Source of the DNA: Caulobacterales bacterium
GTDB taxonomy: Bacteria > Pseudomonadota > Alphaproteobacteria > Caulobacterales > Caulobacteraceae
Assembly: GCA_019510435.1 (NCBI GenBank)
Contig: JAEKKJ010000007.1
Location: 186,001 to 250,000 of the forward strand
DNA length: 64,000 nucleotides
Reading direction: 5' to 3'
The notes under the pieces: generated by a model
The model's input: only the letters and a program-made list of their open reading frames with translations
Databases searched by the model: none
What the model was told of the DNA's origin: nothing
Made by a program: the position numbers and the translations under genes
Shown: in pieces, positions 24,559-37,900 of the stretch
Layout: each line of letters opens with the position of its first letter
Position numbering within the stretch: position 1 is the first letter of the stretch

Positions 24559-25368
24559 GTGGTGGCGGAAAACGCGAGCACAAGCACGAGCCGGCGTGAC
24601 GGGCTGTTCATCGCGGCCGCCGCCGCGTTTGGCGTCGCCATCGTCGTCGTCGACACGTTCAGCGTCACGCACGACCGCGCCGAGGCCGGGCGCCCGATCG
24701 CGACCTGGGAGCCCCTGACCTGGGAGACGACCAGCGTCGTGGTGATGCTGGCGCTCCTGCCGCTGGTCATGGCGCTCACCCGCCGCGCGCCGCCGCGGCT
24801 CGCGGCCTGGCGCCGGACGGCCGTCGTGCATGTGCTGGGGGCGATCGCGTTTTCGCTCACCCATGTCACGGCCATGGGGCTCTTGCGCTGGGCGGTCTAT
24901 GCGGGCCTCGGCGCCCACTATTCGCCGGTCGGGCCGCTGTCGGAATTCCCCTACGAGCTGCGCAAGGATCTCCTGGCCTATCTCGGCCTCGTCGCCGGCT
25001 ATTGCGCGTGGATGCGTCTGCAGCCGGCCCCGGCGCCCCACCCCGAGCCGCTGGAGGCGCTGGAGGTGCGCGAGGGCGCGCGCCGGCGCTTCGTGCCGCT
25101 GTCCGAGGTGGCCTGGCTGGAGGCGGCCGGCAACTATGTGGAGCTGCATCGCGCGGCGGGGCCGATCCTCCACCGCGCTTCGCTTTCCGAGATGGAGCGC
25201 CGGCTGCGCGACCACGGCTATGTCCGCATCCATCGGTCGCGCCTGGTGCGGCAGGCGGCGATCGCCCAGGTCGACTCCAAGCCCTCCGGCGACTTCACCG
25301 TCCGACTTGCCGATGGCCGGGAGCTGGCCGGTTCGCGCCGTTATCGACGCCCTTTGCTGGAACCTTGA
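24559..25368 (+). CDS. membrane-bound LytTR-type transcription regulator
   Basis: The 269-aa product (GTG 24559) has about four N-terminal membrane segments (LFIAAAAAFGVAIVVVDTF, TTSVVVMLALLPLVMALT, VVHVLGAIAFSLTHVTAMGL, LLAYLGLVAGYCAWMRL). A cytoplasmic LytTR DNA-binding domain follows, about residues 165–265 (VPLSEVAWLEAAGNYVELHR, then YVRIHRSRLVRQAAI, SGDFTVRLADGRELAGSRRY). LytTR proteins bind short direct repeats. No receiver domain or kinase partner is adjacent, so the membrane part is the likely sensor. It could control the TonB system; target unknown. Confidence 0.85.
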   Translation: MVAENASTSTSRRDGLFIAAAAAFGVAIVVVDTFSVTHDRAEAGRPIATWEPLTWETTSVVVMLALLPLVMALTRRAPPRLAAWRRTAVVHVLGAIAFSLTHVTAMGLLRWAVYAGLGAHYSPVGPLSEFPYELRKDLLAYLGLVAGYCAWMRLQPAPAPHPEPLEALEVREGARRRFVPLSEVAWLEAAGNYVELHRAAGPILHRASLSEMERRLRDHGYVRIHRSRLVRQAAIAQVDSKPSGDFTVRLADGRELAGSRRYRRPLLEP

Positions 25369-25421
25369 CGGCCCGCTTGATCCAGCCGGCCCGCGCGACT
25401 AGAACCGTCCGCTCGCGATAC

Positions 25422-25498
25422 GCCGCCCTAGCTCAGTTGGTTAGAGCGCCAGATTGTGGCTCTGGAGGTCACCCGTTCGATCCGGGTGGGCGGTACCA
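25422..25498 (+). tRNA. tRNA-His(GTG), alphaproteobacterial A73 type
   Basis: A 77-nt cloverleaf with D-arm CTAGCTCAGTTGGTTAGAGC, anticodon loop ATTGTGGCT (GTG, His) and T-arm ACCCGTTCGATCCGGGT. The acceptor is GCCGCCC/GGGCGGT plus ACCA. The discriminator is A rather than C, and the base before the 5' G is C, so no G-1 is encoded. That is the known alphaproteobacterial exception for HisRS recognition. Confidence 0.95.
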
Positions 25499-25513
25499 TC
25501 GCAAGACCTTGAA

Positions 25514-25541
25514 AGGACCGGGTTTCAGCCCGGTCCTTTTT
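25514..25541 (+). terminator. terminator after tRNA-His
   Basis: A perfect 9-bp stem AGGACCGGG (25514–25522) / CCCGGTCCT (25529–25537), loop TTTCAG, then TTTTT. It begins 15 nt after the tRNA 3' end. Confidence 0.88.
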
Positions 25542-25637
25542 CGTTCCGAACGGCGTTTTCCTCGCTGCTTTCCACCCGGCTCTACGCCGCGCCCGTGCTC
25601 GGTTTCAGGACCAGAAGCGCCTTAGCTGGAGAGCACC

Positions 25638-25700
25638 GTGAGAAATCTTGGCATCGAGGTCGACGATGCCCTGGAGTTGGCTGAGCAGCTTGAGATCTAA
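25638..25700 (+). pseudogene. possible truncated antitoxin-like fragment
   Basis: GTG 25638, preceded by GGAG, opens a 20-aa frame: RNLGIEVDDALELAEQLEI. It resembles the very start of VapB-type antitoxins (I..E.D.A..LA..L) and stops at TAA 25698. Nothing toxin-like follows. The 25542–25816 spacer otherwise holds no recognisable gene. This could be chance; the match is short. Confidence 0.25.
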
Positions 25701-25816
25701 GGTGTAGGGCGGGCCCCTCGGCGACCCTCCACTGGTGCCAAGGTCGGCGAGCGTTACACAGTAGCCTGCAGCCGGCTCCTCGAGGCCCGCGACGACTCCG
25801 GCGGGGCCTCAGCCGC

Positions 25817-26653
25817 TCACGCTTCCCCGTGCGACGGGGCGCCGACAGCGGCCGCCACGTAACCCCGCACGACGTCCACGTACCGCTCCGGGGAGACGGG
25901 CCGATCGCCGAACGACACGCCGACGACCCAGCCCTGGTCCGCTTGCTGCGCGACGGGCCAGAAGTCGAACTTCGATTCACCGTGGGGATAGACGCCCGCC
26001 CTGGTCGCCATGTTCGTGTCTAGCGCCCCAAGGGCGGCCTCCTCGTCGGATCGAGTCAGCCTCGCGCCGCCCGCGGCGGCGATCGCCTTGACCGAGCCCC
26101 CGCTGGCCAACCCGACCAGGGCGGCGCCGCCGAACGCCCGGTGCAGCGCGTCGGCCGCGGCGCGAAGGATCTCCCACTCCGGCCGCCGCTCGATGATCAG
26201 GTGGGCCAGCGCCTGCAAGGCCTGCGCCTGTTCGGCGGCTTGGCGAGCCTCGAGAGCCCGCCGCCGGGACTCTGCGGTCACGCTGCTGACGATGCCCGCG
26301 ATGATGAGCAGAAGCGCCGCGGCCCACAGGTCGCTGGGGCTGGCGATCCGCAGCGAATAGTAGGGCTGGGTGAAGAAGAAATCGAAGGCGAGCACGCCTG
26401 CAATGGCGGCGGCCAGGGCCGGGCCCCACCCGAAGGCGACCGCGCAGATCACCACTGGCACCACGAAGATCAGCGTCAGGTTGGGCGCGGCGACCAGGTG
26501 CTCGACAACGAACGCGAGGAGCGCGCCCACCGCGACGAACACCAGCGCCAGCCCGTACTGGGCCGCAACCGGCATGGCCGCGCTGCCGGTGGCGCCGGGG
26601 ACCTCATGGGCAAAGGGCGCAGGACTGCCGGAATGGGTCCAGGACTCGGACAA
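25817..26653 (-). CDS. KdpD-like DUF4118 membrane sensor without kinase
   Basis: The 278-aa product (ATG 26653; ATG 26575 also possible) has four tightly packed membrane helices of the KdpD DUF4118 type. These are VEHLVAAPNLTLIFVVPVVI, CAVAFGWGPALAAAIAGVLA, FDFFFTQPYYSLRIASPSD and AALLLIIAGIVSSVTAESRR. A GAF-like region (about 150–270) follows. There is no USP/Walker N-terminal part, no dimerisation histidine and no ATPase domain. It lies 84 bp downstream of kdpE in the same direction. It may have arisen from part of kdpD and could modulate K+ or turgor sensing; this is inference. Confidence 0.75.
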   Translation of the reverse strand: MSESWTHSGSPAPFAHEVPGATGSAAMPVAAQYGLALVFVAVGALLAFVVEHLVAAPNLTLIFVVPVVICAVAFGWGPALAAAIAGVLAFDFFFTQPYYSLRIASPSDLWAAALLLIIAGIVSSVTAESRRRALEARQAAEQAQALQALAHLIIERRPEWEILRAAADALHRAFGGAALVGLASGGSVKAIAAAGGARLTRSDEEAALGALDTNMATRAGVYPHGESKFDFWPVAQQADQGWVVGVSFGDRPVSPERYVDVVRGYVAAAVGAPSHGEA

Positions 26654-26737
26654 TCGCCACCTTGGTCGCTGCGGTCGAGGGGGCCGAACCTAGGCTCCGA
26701 GGACATAAACGTTCCATGCGGATCTTGCCGGCGCGGC

Positions 26738-27423
26738 TTACGCCATCCAGCGATAGCCGATGCTGGGCTCGGTGAGGATCAGGCTGGGCTCGGAGGGATC
26801 GGGTTCGATCTTCTGGCGCAACTGAGCCACGAAGACGCGCAGGTACTGGACGTCTTGCTCATGGGCAGGTCCCCAGACGGCCGTCAGCAGCTGCCTGTGG
26901 GTGACCACCTTGCCGCCGCCCTTCACCAGCTGGGCGAGCACGTCGTACTCGCGCGGCGAGAGGCGGATTGGCTCGCCGGCCCGCGTCACCAGGCGCTTGA
27001 CCAGATCCACGGTGAGGTCGCCCACCGTCGTGGCCGCCATGGCGCCCTCGTCGCGGAGGCGATGGCGCAGGGCCACGCGCAGACGCGCCAGCAGCTCGCC
27101 CACGCCGAACGGCTTCTCCACATAGTCGTCGGCGCCCAGGTCGAGCGCATCGATCTTCTCGGTCTCCTTGTCGCGCGCAGAGAGGATGATGATCGGGCCT
27201 TCGTAGAAGGCGCGCGCCTTGACCAGGGCCTCCTTGCCATCGAGGTCGGGCAGACCCAGGTCGAGCACCACGGCGTCGGGCGCCTTGCGGGCGATCTCCC
27301 TCAGCCCTTCGGCGGCGGTGTCGGCGCGGATCGGTTCATAGCCGGCGGCGCCGAGCGCCGGGCCCAGGAACCGGTGGATCCGCGGCTCGTCGTCGATCAC
27401 CAGAACGCGCGGCTTGTGCGCGC

Positions 27424-27427
<4 letters not shown>
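26738..27427 (-). CDS. kdpE: KdpE response regulator
   Basis: The 229-aa product is an OmpR/PhoB-type regulator. The receiver has the acidic pair in LVIDDEPRIHRFLG, phospho-Asp in DAVVLDLGLPDLDGKEAL, and Lys in ADDYVEKPFGVGELLARL. The C-terminal winged helix follows (IRLSPREYDVLAQLVKGGGK, VQYLRVFVAQLRQKIEPDPS). It activates kdp transcription under K+ limitation after phosphorylation by KdpD. It starts with GTG 27427, overlapping the kdpD stop (GTGA), so the two are made in coupled amounts. Confidence 0.96.
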
Positions 27428-30092
<2,665 letters not shown>

Positions 30093-30096
<4 letters not shown>

Positions 30097-30686
30097 TGGC
30101 CTCCAGCGTGGGCCGCCGGGATGGCGGCGTCGAGGGCGAGGTTGGTTTCCAGCACATTGACGGTCGGCTGGCCGAGCACGCCGAGCACCGGCGGAGCCAT
30201 ATGTCGGTCGATGATCCGCTGAACCTCCGCCACGGTGCGCCCGCGCGCCCTGGCGATCCGGCCCGCCTGCATCCGGGCGTTCGCCGGCGAGATATGCGGA
30301 TCGAGCCCAGAGCCGGAGGTCGTGACCGCGTCGGCCGGAATGAATGCGCCGGCTGTTTCGCGTCGCAGCGCGTCGGCGTCCTTCTTCACCCGATCCAGCA
30401 GGGCCGGATTGAGCGGCCCCAGGTTCGAGCCGGAGGATCCGGCCGCATCATAGCCGCCGGAGCCGGCCGCGGACGGCCGTGGGTGCAGGTACTCGGCCCC
30501 GGTGAACGGCTGGGCGATCAGGCTCGAGCCGATCACCTGGCCGCCCGGGTTGCGGACCAGGCTGCCGTTGGCCTGCGCCGGGAAAGCCAGTTGCCCGATT
30601 GCGGTGACCAGCAGCGGATAGCCGACCCCCAGGAGGAGCGTGAAGAAAAGGGTGGAGACGATGGCCGCACGGGCTTGGGAAAGCAT
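30093..30686 (-). CDS. kdpC: KdpC subunit of the K+-transporting ATPase
   Basis: The 197-aa product has one N-terminal membrane helix (AAIVSTLFFTLLLGVGYPLL) and a periplasmic domain with the family motifs GSLVRNPGGQVIGSSLIAQ, FHPRPSAAG-like EYLHPRPSAAGSGGYDAAGS, and SGSGLDPHISPANARMQ. KdpC stabilises the KdpFABC complex. ATG 30686 shares one base with the kdpB stop. Confidence 0.96.
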
Positions 30687-32752
30687 CAGGCAAGTCCAAG
30701 GCTGGAGACGATGAGGTCGACGATCTTGATGCCGGCGAAGGGCGCCACGAGGCCACCCAGGCCGTAGATCAGGAGGTTGCGTTGCAGGAGCCGGCCTGCG
30801 CCGATGGCGCGGTACTTCACGCCGCGCAGGGCCAGCGGGATCAGCGCCACGATGATCAGGGCGTTGAAGATCACCGCCGAGAGGATCGCGCTCTTGGGGC
30901 TGTGAAGGCCCATGACATTGAGCGCCCCCAACGCCGGCAGCGCCGCCACGAAGATCGCCGGGATGATGGCGAAGTATTTGGCCACGTCGTTGGCGATGGA
31001 GAAGGTGGTCAGGGCGCCGCGGGTGATCAGCAGCTGCTTCCCGGTCTCGACGATCTCGATGACCTTGGTGGGATCGCTGTCGAGGTCCACCATGTTCCCG
31101 GCCTCACGCGCGGCCTGGGCGCCGGTCTGCATGGCCACGCCCACGTCCGATTGTGCGAGCGCAGGCGCGTCGTTGGCGCCGTCGCCGCACATGGCCACCA
31201 GGCGGCCCTTGGCCTGTTCGGCGCGGATCAGGCGCAGCTTGTCTTCCGGCGTGGCCTCGGCGAGGAAGTCGTCGACGCCGGCCTCCGAGGCAATCGCCGC
31301 GGCCGTCACCGGGTTGTCGCCGGTGATCATCACGGTGCGCATGCCCATCCGGCGCAGGTCGGCGAACCGCGCCTTCACGTTCGGCTTCACGACGTCCTTG
31401 AGATGGATGACGCCGACCAATGCGCCGTCGGCGCTGACCGCCAGGGGCGTGCCGCCTGAGCGAGCGATGCGATCCACGGCGCCCGCCAGTTCGGACGGCA
31501 TGTCGGCGGCCTTCAGCCCGAGGGTGGCGAGCACGGCGTCCACCGCACCCTTGCGCCAGGACTTGGGCCCGCTGGTGAGGCCCGACTGGCGGGTGGTGGC
31601 CGAGAAGGCGATGATCTCGGCGCCGGCCGGCGCCTCCGCAGCCTGCCCCAGGGTGCGGGCCAGTTCGACGATCGAACGGCCCTCGGGCGTCTCGTCGCCG
31701 AGCGAGGCCATCAGTGCGGCCTCGATAGCGTGCTCCGCCCGCACGCCGGGGGCGGGGATGACCTCTGTGGCCATCCGGTTGCCGAAGGTGATGGTGCCGG
31801 TCTTGTCGAGCAGAAGGGTGTCGCAGTCGCCGGCGGCCTCAACCGCGCGGCCCGAGGTCGCCAGGACATTGACCTTGAGCAGCCGGTCCATGCCGGCGAT
31901 GCCGACGGCGCTGAGCAGCCCGCCGATGGTGGTGGGGATAAGGCAGACGAAAAGCGCGCCGAGCACGAGGGGGCTGAGCGTCACCCCCGAATAGGCGCCG
32001 AGACCCAGCAGCGTGACCACGGCGATCAGGAAGATGAGGGTCAGGCCCGCCAGCAGCACGGCCAGCGCGATCTCGTTCGGCGTCTTGCGCCGGTCGGCTC
32101 CCTCGACCATGGCGATCATGCGGTCGAGGAAGGTGTTGCCGGCCTCCGACGTGATGCGGACCTTGAGCCAGTCGGAGACCACCGTCGTGCCGCCGGTCAC
32201 GGCGCTGCGGTCGCCGCCGCTTTCGCGGATCACGGGTGCGGACTCACCGGTGACGGCGGCCTCATTCACCGAGGCGACGCCTTCCACGATCTCGCCGTCG
32301 GCCGGTATCACGTCTCCCGCCTCGACCAGGACCAGGTCACCGACACCGAGCTTGTGGGCCGGGGTCAGGACGATCGCGCCAGCGTGACCGGTGAGGAGCT
32401 TGGCACTGGTGGTCACGCGGCTCGCCCGCAGGCTGTCGGCGGCCGCCTTGCCGCGCCCTTCGGCGATGCTCTCGGCGAAGTTCGCGAACAGCACAGTCGC
32501 CCAGAGCCAGGCCGCGATCTGCACTGCAAAACCCCAGTCGCCCCCATTGGCGATGGCAAGAGCCGTTGAGAGGGTGGCCAGGATGGCGACGATTTCGGTC
32601 GCGAAGATCACCGGGTTGCCGGTGAGCTCGCGCGGGTCCAGCTTGACGAGCGCGTCACGCGCCGCCCGCGCCAGCATCGGGGCTGAGAAGCTCGACACGA
32701 GGGCCGCAGCCTTGCGGCGGCTATCGCCGAGCGGTTGGGTGGTCATGGTCAT
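30686..32752 (-). CDS. kdpB: KdpB P-type ATPase subunit
   Basis: The 688-aa catalytic subunit energises K+ uptake through KdpA. P-type ATPase motifs are intact: [16 protein letters not shown] (actuator), [19 protein letters not shown] with the phosphorylated Asp, [15 protein letters not shown], and [18 protein letters not shown] (hinge). The start may be ATG 32752 or the second Met at 32746. It follows kdpA after 18 bp. Confidence 0.97.
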   Translation of the reverse strand: MTMTTQPLGDSRRKAAALVSSFSAPMLARAARDALVKLDPRELTGNPVIFATEIVAILATLSTALAIANGGDWGFAVQIAAWLWATVLFANFAESIAEGRGKAAADSLRASRVTTSAKLLTGHAGAIVLTPAHKLGVGDLVLVEAGDVIPADGEIVEGVASVNEAAVTGESAPVIRESGGDRSAVTGGTTVVSDWLKVRITSEAGNTFLDRMIAMVEGADRRKTPNEIALAVLLAGLTLIFLIAVVTLLGLGAYSGVTLSPLVLGALFVCLIPTTIGGLLSAVGIAGMDRLLKVNVLATSGRAVEAAGDCDTLLLDKTGTITFGNRMATEVIPAPGVRAEHAIEAALMASLGDETPEGRSIVELARTLGQAAEAPAGAEIIAFSATTRQSGLTSGPKSWRKGAVDAVLATLGLKAADMPSELAGAVDRIARSGGTPLAVSADGALVGVIHLKDVVKPNVKARFADLRRMGMRTVMITGDNPVTAAAIASEAGVDDFLAEATPEDKLRLIRAEQAKGRLVAMCGDGANDAPALAQSDVGVAMQTGAQAAREAGNMVDLDSDPTKVIEIVETGKQLLITRGALTTFSIANDVAKYFAIIPAIFVAALPALGALNVMGLHSPKSAILSAVIFNALIIVALIPLALRGVKYRAIGAGRLLQRNLLIYGLGGLVAPFAGIKIVDLIVSSLGLA

Positions 32753-32770
32753 GGGCTTTGTCCGGGAGGG

Positions 32771-34480
32771 TCAGCGCGCCGCGACCATTTGGAGCGCCTG
32801 GAAATGCTCCACGATCGGGCCGAGGGCGAGGGCCGGGAAGAACTGCAGGCCGCCCATGATCAGCACCACGCCGATCAGGAGGCCGATGAAGAGCGGGCCA
32901 TCCGTGGGGAAGGTGCCGGCCGTGGCGGCCAGCTTCGGCTTGGCGGCGAGGGAGCCGGCGATGGCGAGCACCGGGACCACATAGGCGAAGCGGCCCAGCA
33001 GCATCGCGATCCCCAGCGTGATGTTCCACCAGGGGGTGTTGGCGCTGAGGCCCGCAAACGCCGAGCCGTTGTTCCCGCTCGCCGAAGAGTAGGCGTAGAG
33101 GATCTCCGACAGGCCGTGGGCGCCGGGGTTGGCGAGGCCCTTCAGCGCCACCGGCAGCACCGCCGCCACCGCCGCAAAACCCAGGATCGACAGCGGCAGG
33201 ATCAGGACGGCCAGCATGGCGAACTTGATCTCGCGGGCCTCCACCTTCTTGCCGAGGTACTCGGGCGTGCGTCCGACCATCAGCCCGGCCACGAAGACCG
33301 CGATCAGGGCCATGACGACCATCCCGTAGAGGCCGGAGCCGACCCCGCCCGGCAGGACCTCGCCAAGCTGGATCAGGAACAGGGCCATCCCGCCCCCGAG
33401 CGGCATGAAGCTGTCGTGCATGCCGTTGACCCCGCCATCCGATGCGCCGGTGGTGGCCGCCGTCCAGATGGCGGTGGAGGGCGCGCCGAAGCGGACCTCC
33501 TTGCCTTCCATGTTGACGGCGGTGTCGACGCCGGCCGCCGCGAGCGCGGGCGGCGCCTGAGTCTCGGCGGCATAGATCGCGCCCGCGCCGGCGGCGACCA
33601 GGATCACCATGACGGCGGCGAGGGCGCGGGCGTCCTTGCGCGCCAGTACGATGCGGCCGAAGGCGACCACGCAGGCGAGGCTCAGGGCGTTCATCGAGAC
33701 GATCTCGATCAGATTGGTCCAGGCGTTGGGGTTCTCGAAGGGATGCGCCGAGTTGGCGTTGAAGATCCCGCCGCCGTTGGTGCCGAGTTGCTTGATCGCC
33801 TCCTGGGAGGCCGTCGGATAGAGGGCGATGGTCTGCTGGCCACCCTCGAGCGTGCGCGCGGTGACGTGCGCCGCCAGGCTCTGCGGCTCGCCCAGGCCCA
33901 CATAGGCGACAGCGATCACCAGGGAGATCGGCAGCAGGACATAGAGGCTGATCCGGGTCAGGTCGGCCCAGAAGTTGCCGATCCCCTCGCCGCGGTCGGC
34001 CGCGAAGGCGCGCGCCACGGCGGCGGCGATGGCGATGCCGGCCGCCGCCGAGAGGAAGTTGTGCGAGGTGAGGCCCGCCATCTGGGAGAATGTCGAGAGC
34101 GTCTGCTCGGGGACGTAGGCCTGCCAGTTGGTGTTCGAGATGAAGCTGACGGCGGTGTTGAAGGCGAGGTCCGGAGACATTCCGGCGAACCCCTGCGGGT
34201 TCAGGGGCAGCAGGTTCTGGAACCGCAGCATCAGGTAGAGGACGACGAAGCTCGCCGCGGAGAACGCCAGGAAGCTGCCTGTGTAGCCGAGCCAGCCCTG
34301 GCTCCGGGCGGCCTTGATCCCGCAACCCGCGTAGACCAGCCTCTCGAGGGGTCGCAACACCGGGTCCAGCCAGGTCTTCCCGCCCTGCCAAACGCGCGCG
34401 AGGTAGGCGCCCAGCGGGAAGGCCACCGCGACTGTAAGCGCGAGGGTGAGGGCGATCTCCGCCCAGCCGAAGCCGTTCAT
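32771..34480 (-). CDS. kdpA: KdpA K+-translocating subunit
   Basis: The 569-aa membrane protein is a K+-channel-like (SKT superfamily) subunit. Selectivity-filter-type segments are recognisable ([70 protein letters not shown]). It passes K+ inward in the KdpFABC complex. The ATG at 34480 shares one base with the kdpF stop, showing tight coupling. Confidence 0.97.
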   Translation of the reverse strand: MNGFGWAEIALTLALTVAVAFPLGAYLARVWQGGKTWLDPVLRPLERLVYAGCGIKAARSQGWLGYTGSFLAFSAASFVVLYLMLRFQNLLPLNPQGFAGMSPDLAFNTAVSFISNTNWQAYVPEQTLSTFSQMAGLTSHNFLSAAAGIAIAAAVARAFAADRGEGIGNFWADLTRISLYVLLPISLVIAVAYVGLGEPQSLAAHVTARTLEGGQQTIALYPTASQEAIKQLGTNGGGIFNANSAHPFENPNAWTNLIEIVSMNALSLACVVAFGRIVLARKDARALAAVMVILVAAGAGAIYAAETQAPPALAAAGVDTAVNMEGKEVRFGAPSTAIWTAATTGASDGGVNGMHDSFMPLGGGMALFLIQLGEVLPGGVGSGLYGMVVMALIAVFVAGLMVGRTPEYLGKKVEAREIKFAMLAVLILPLSILGFAAVAAVLPVALKGLANPGAHGLSEILYAYSSASGNNGSAFAGLSANTPWWNITLGIAMLLGRFAYVVPVLAIAGSLAAKPKLAATAGTFPTDGPLFIGLLIGVVLIMGGLQFFPALALGPIVEHFQALQMVAAR

Positions 34481-34566
34481 CAGAACTTCTCCGGCTTGAG
34501 GAGGGCGGCCAGCATGTAGCCGCCGATGACGAGCGCACCCGCGCCCCAGATCAGCATCTCAAGCAT
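34480..34566 (-). CDS. kdpF: KdpF small membrane subunit
   Basis: This 28-aa single-helix peptide ([20 protein letters not shown], then ALLKPEKF) starts at ATG 34566. The C-terminal L-x-x-PE-K-F is the standard KdpF ending. It stabilises the KdpABC complex. It overlaps kdpA and the preceding mini-gene by one base each (TGATG). Confidence 0.92.
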   Translation of the reverse strand: MLEMLIWGAGALVIGGYMLAALLKPEKF

Positions 34567-34649
34567 CAGAGCCGCCTCAGGAGCGCGGCGTAGACGCCGA
34601 ATAGCGCGAGGGCCCCGAGCCCCAGCGCAAGATAGAGAAGGTCGAGCAT
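34566..34649 (-). CDS. 27-aa membrane peptide preceding kdpF
   Basis: ATG 34649 opens MLDLLYLALGLGALALFGVY, then AALLRRL, a single hydrophobic helix with a short basic tail. Its stop overlaps the kdpF start (TGATG), so it is the first cistron of the kdp operon. Similar tiny membrane ORFs are found ahead of kdpF in other proteobacteria, from memory, without assigned function. It could be an accessory subunit or a second KdpF-like peptide. The 338 bp from here to the alpha-2-macroglobulin gene should hold the kdp promoter, but I see no clear site. Confidence 0.7.
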   Translation of the reverse strand: MLDLLYLALGLGALALFGVYAALLRRL

Positions 34650-34987
34650 GAAGCCTCAGGTCCGTCCGGTTGGATGGGCCTCTTCATCGCGCCAAAGCGC
34701 ATCAGGCTTCGAGACGGGGTTCAGGGCTGGCGCATAAGGGCGGTGTAAAGAGCCCGCGTCCCGATCGGCGCCCAACCTCTCCCCCTGGCGGTCAGCCAGC
34801 CGGCTCTCTGTGGCCAAGAGCTTCTGAAATCAGTTCGATCATCCCGCGCGCCTTCTGCGCATCCCAGGGATGCGCCGTGTGCGCAATGCAACGCGTCCAA
34901 AACCTTCGTGGTCAGGCGCGCCGACCCCATTGACGGCGCTATGGCCAAGGCGTCCGATCCTCCCCGAATTCGAGGGCGGAGGGCGTC

Positions 34988-37900
34988 ATGTCGCTGGGCG
35001 ACGGCGGGTCGGATCCTGGTGGGTCGGGACCCGGAGAGTCGTCGGCGGGCTGGCGCGCCCGGCTGAGGCGCCTGGCGGAGCGGCGGTTGTCCTCGGGCCT
35101 GGCCGCCGGCCTCGTGCTCGCAGCCTTCGCCGGCGGCGTTGCAGTGACCCGGCTGGCCGAAGGCCCGCACGCCGCCGCCACGCTGGCCTCCGCCACGGCG
35201 CCCGACCACGGGACCTGGTCGCTGTTCGGCAAGCCGCGGGCCGCCGGCGCACGCCGCCGTGGCGTGCCCAGACCCGACGGTTTCGCGGTCTGGCAGACGC
35301 GCTTCGACACCTCCGGACCCGACCCGCGCGCCTGCATCCGCATGAGCCAGCCGCTGGATCCGGCGCGATCCTACGGCGACTTCGTGCTGGTATCCCCCTC
35401 GCTGCCCGCCAAGCCGGCGGTGGCGGTCAAGGACGATGAGCTGTGCGTGGCCGGCGTGGGCTTTGTCGACCGCACCATCACCCTCCTGAAGGGCCTGCCC
35501 GCCAAGGGCGGCGCAAAACTGGCCCAGAATACCGACGCGCCCTTCGTGGCCTCCGAGAAGCCGCCCTATGTCGGCTTCGCCGGCCAGGGCGTGATCCTGC
35601 CGCGCGAGGACGCCGACGGCATCGGCATCGAAACCGTCAACGTCGCCCGCGTGAACGTCGAGGTCTGGCGCGTGGTCGATCGCAACCTCGTCCGCCGCTC
35701 GATCAGCGCCCCCGATCCCACCGCCGAAGGTGAATACGCCGGCGACTATGGCGTGGACTCCGCCCGCGGGGAGGGGCGGCTGATCTGGAAGGGCCAGATC
35801 GCGGTGCGCGGCCGCGCCGGAGAGCGGGTGACCAGCGTCTTTCCCCTGGGCGCTGTGCTCAAGGACCTGCAGCCAGGCGGCTATCTGATCAAGGTCAAGG
35901 ACGCCTCGGGCCCGCGCGACCTGAAGAAGGACGGGGACAGCGACGAGTACGATGCCAACCCGCCGGCGCAGGCGCGCCGCTGGGTGATGTTCACCGACAT
36001 GGCCCTGACCGCCTATGACGGCTCCGAGGGGCTGGATGTGGTGGTGCGGTCGTTGAAGACCGCCAAGACCCAGCCCGGCCTGCGCGTCGCGCTGGTGGCG
36101 AAGAACGGCGAGGACCTGGCCTCGGGGCGCACGGATGCGATGGGGCGGGTGCGCTTCGACCGTCCATTGCTGGAAGGCGAGGACGCGGCGCGCGCCAAGA
36201 TGGTGATGGCCTATGGGCCGCAGGGCGACCTGGCGGTGCTGGACCTGGGCCGCGCGCCGGTGGACCTGTCGCGCCAGGGCGTCGGCGGGCAGGCCCGGCA
36301 AGAGGACAACGGGGAGACGGATGACGATAGCCCGGCGGCCGCCGCGAAGAAGGCTGTCGCCCCCGTGGACGCCTATCTCTACGCCGACCGCGGCATCTAC
36401 CGACCCGGCGAGACGGTGCATGTGAACGCCCTGCTGCGCGATCGCGAGGCGCGGGCGGTCAAGGACCGCAAGGGCTTCATCGTGTTCCGGCGCCCCTCGG
36501 GCGTGGAGCTGATCCGCTACAGCTTCCAGAAGACCCCCTTTGGCTCGGCCGCCGCCAATGTGGTGCTGCCGAAGAACGCGCCGCGCGGCCGCTGGCGCGC
36601 CACGGTCGAGATCGAGGGAGTCGAGAAACCCGCCGGCGAGCTCAAGTTCGCGGTCGAGGACTTCGCGCCCCAGCGCCTGGCGGTCACTGCGAAGGGCGAC
36701 GAGGCCGTGCCCCTGCGAAGCGGCGAGACCCGGACCATAGATGTGAACGCCCGCTTCCTCTACGGCGCGTCCGGGGCCGGCCTGCAGGCCCAGGGCGAGG
36801 CGCGGTTGCGCGTCGATTCCAATCCGTTCCCGCAGTTCAAGGACTACCAGTGGGGCGACCAGAAGCAGCCCTTTGACGAGCAGTTCCTGGACCTGGAGAC
36901 CACGGTCACCGACGCCGACGGTCACGCGGTGCTCCACTTGCCGACGGTGGCGGCGCACGACAGTCCCCAGCCGCTGGAGGCGGCGGTCGTGGCCTCGGTG
37001 TTCGAGCCCGGCGGGCGGCCCGTGCGCGAAGGCGCGACCTTCAAGGTGCGGGCGGCGCCCTATTACCTCGGCGCGAAGGTCGATGTCGGGCAGGGGGACT
37101 ACAACAAGGATCCGCCGGTCACCCTCGACGTCATCGCGGCCGACCCCTATGGCCGCCGCAAGGCGCACGGCGGCGTCGGCTATTCGCTGATCGCCGAGAC
37201 CTGGAACTACGACTGGTTCCAGCAGGACGGCCGCTGGCAGTGGCGGCGGACCAGCCGCGACGTGGTGGTGCAGAAGGGAACGCTGGACGTGCCGGTGGCG
37301 GCCACGGCCCGCATCGCCCGCCGCCTCGGCCTGGGCGACTACCGCCTGCAGCTGGATGGCCCGGGCGGCGCTCACAGCGTGATCCGTTTCGCCGTCGGCT
37401 GGGGCGCGCCTGCCAAGGACGTGGATGCGCCCGACATGGTGCGGGTCAGCGCCGGCACGCGTCCCTACAGCCAGGGCGACAGCGTCGAGGTGACCTTCAA
37501 GGCGCCGTACGCCGGCGAAGCCCAGGTGGCGGTGGCGACCGACCGGCTGATCGACTTCAAGACCGTCGCGGTGGGGCCGAACGGGACGACCGTGAAGTTC
37601 AGGTCCGGGCCCGCCTGGGGCGGCGGGGCCTATGTGCTGGTGAGCGTGATCCAGCCGCGGGACGCGGTGACGGCGCCGAAGCCGCGCCGGGCGCTGGGCG
37701 TCGTCTATGTGCCGCTGGATCCCAAGGGTCGGCGGCTGGACGTGGCGCTGGGGACGCCGGCCAAGGCGCCATCAAAGGCGGTGCTGGACGTGCCGATCAC
37801 CATCAACGGCGCCGGATTTGGCGGTCGGGCGCGGGTGACCCTGGCAGCCGTGGACGAGGGCATCCTGCGGATCACCAAGTTCGAGAGCCCCGACCCGGTG

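Noticed and set aside
34721..37375. Long minus-strand open frame opposite the alpha-2-macroglobulin gene
   Set aside because: Low-complexity composition and no homology; the plus strand encodes clear MG domains.
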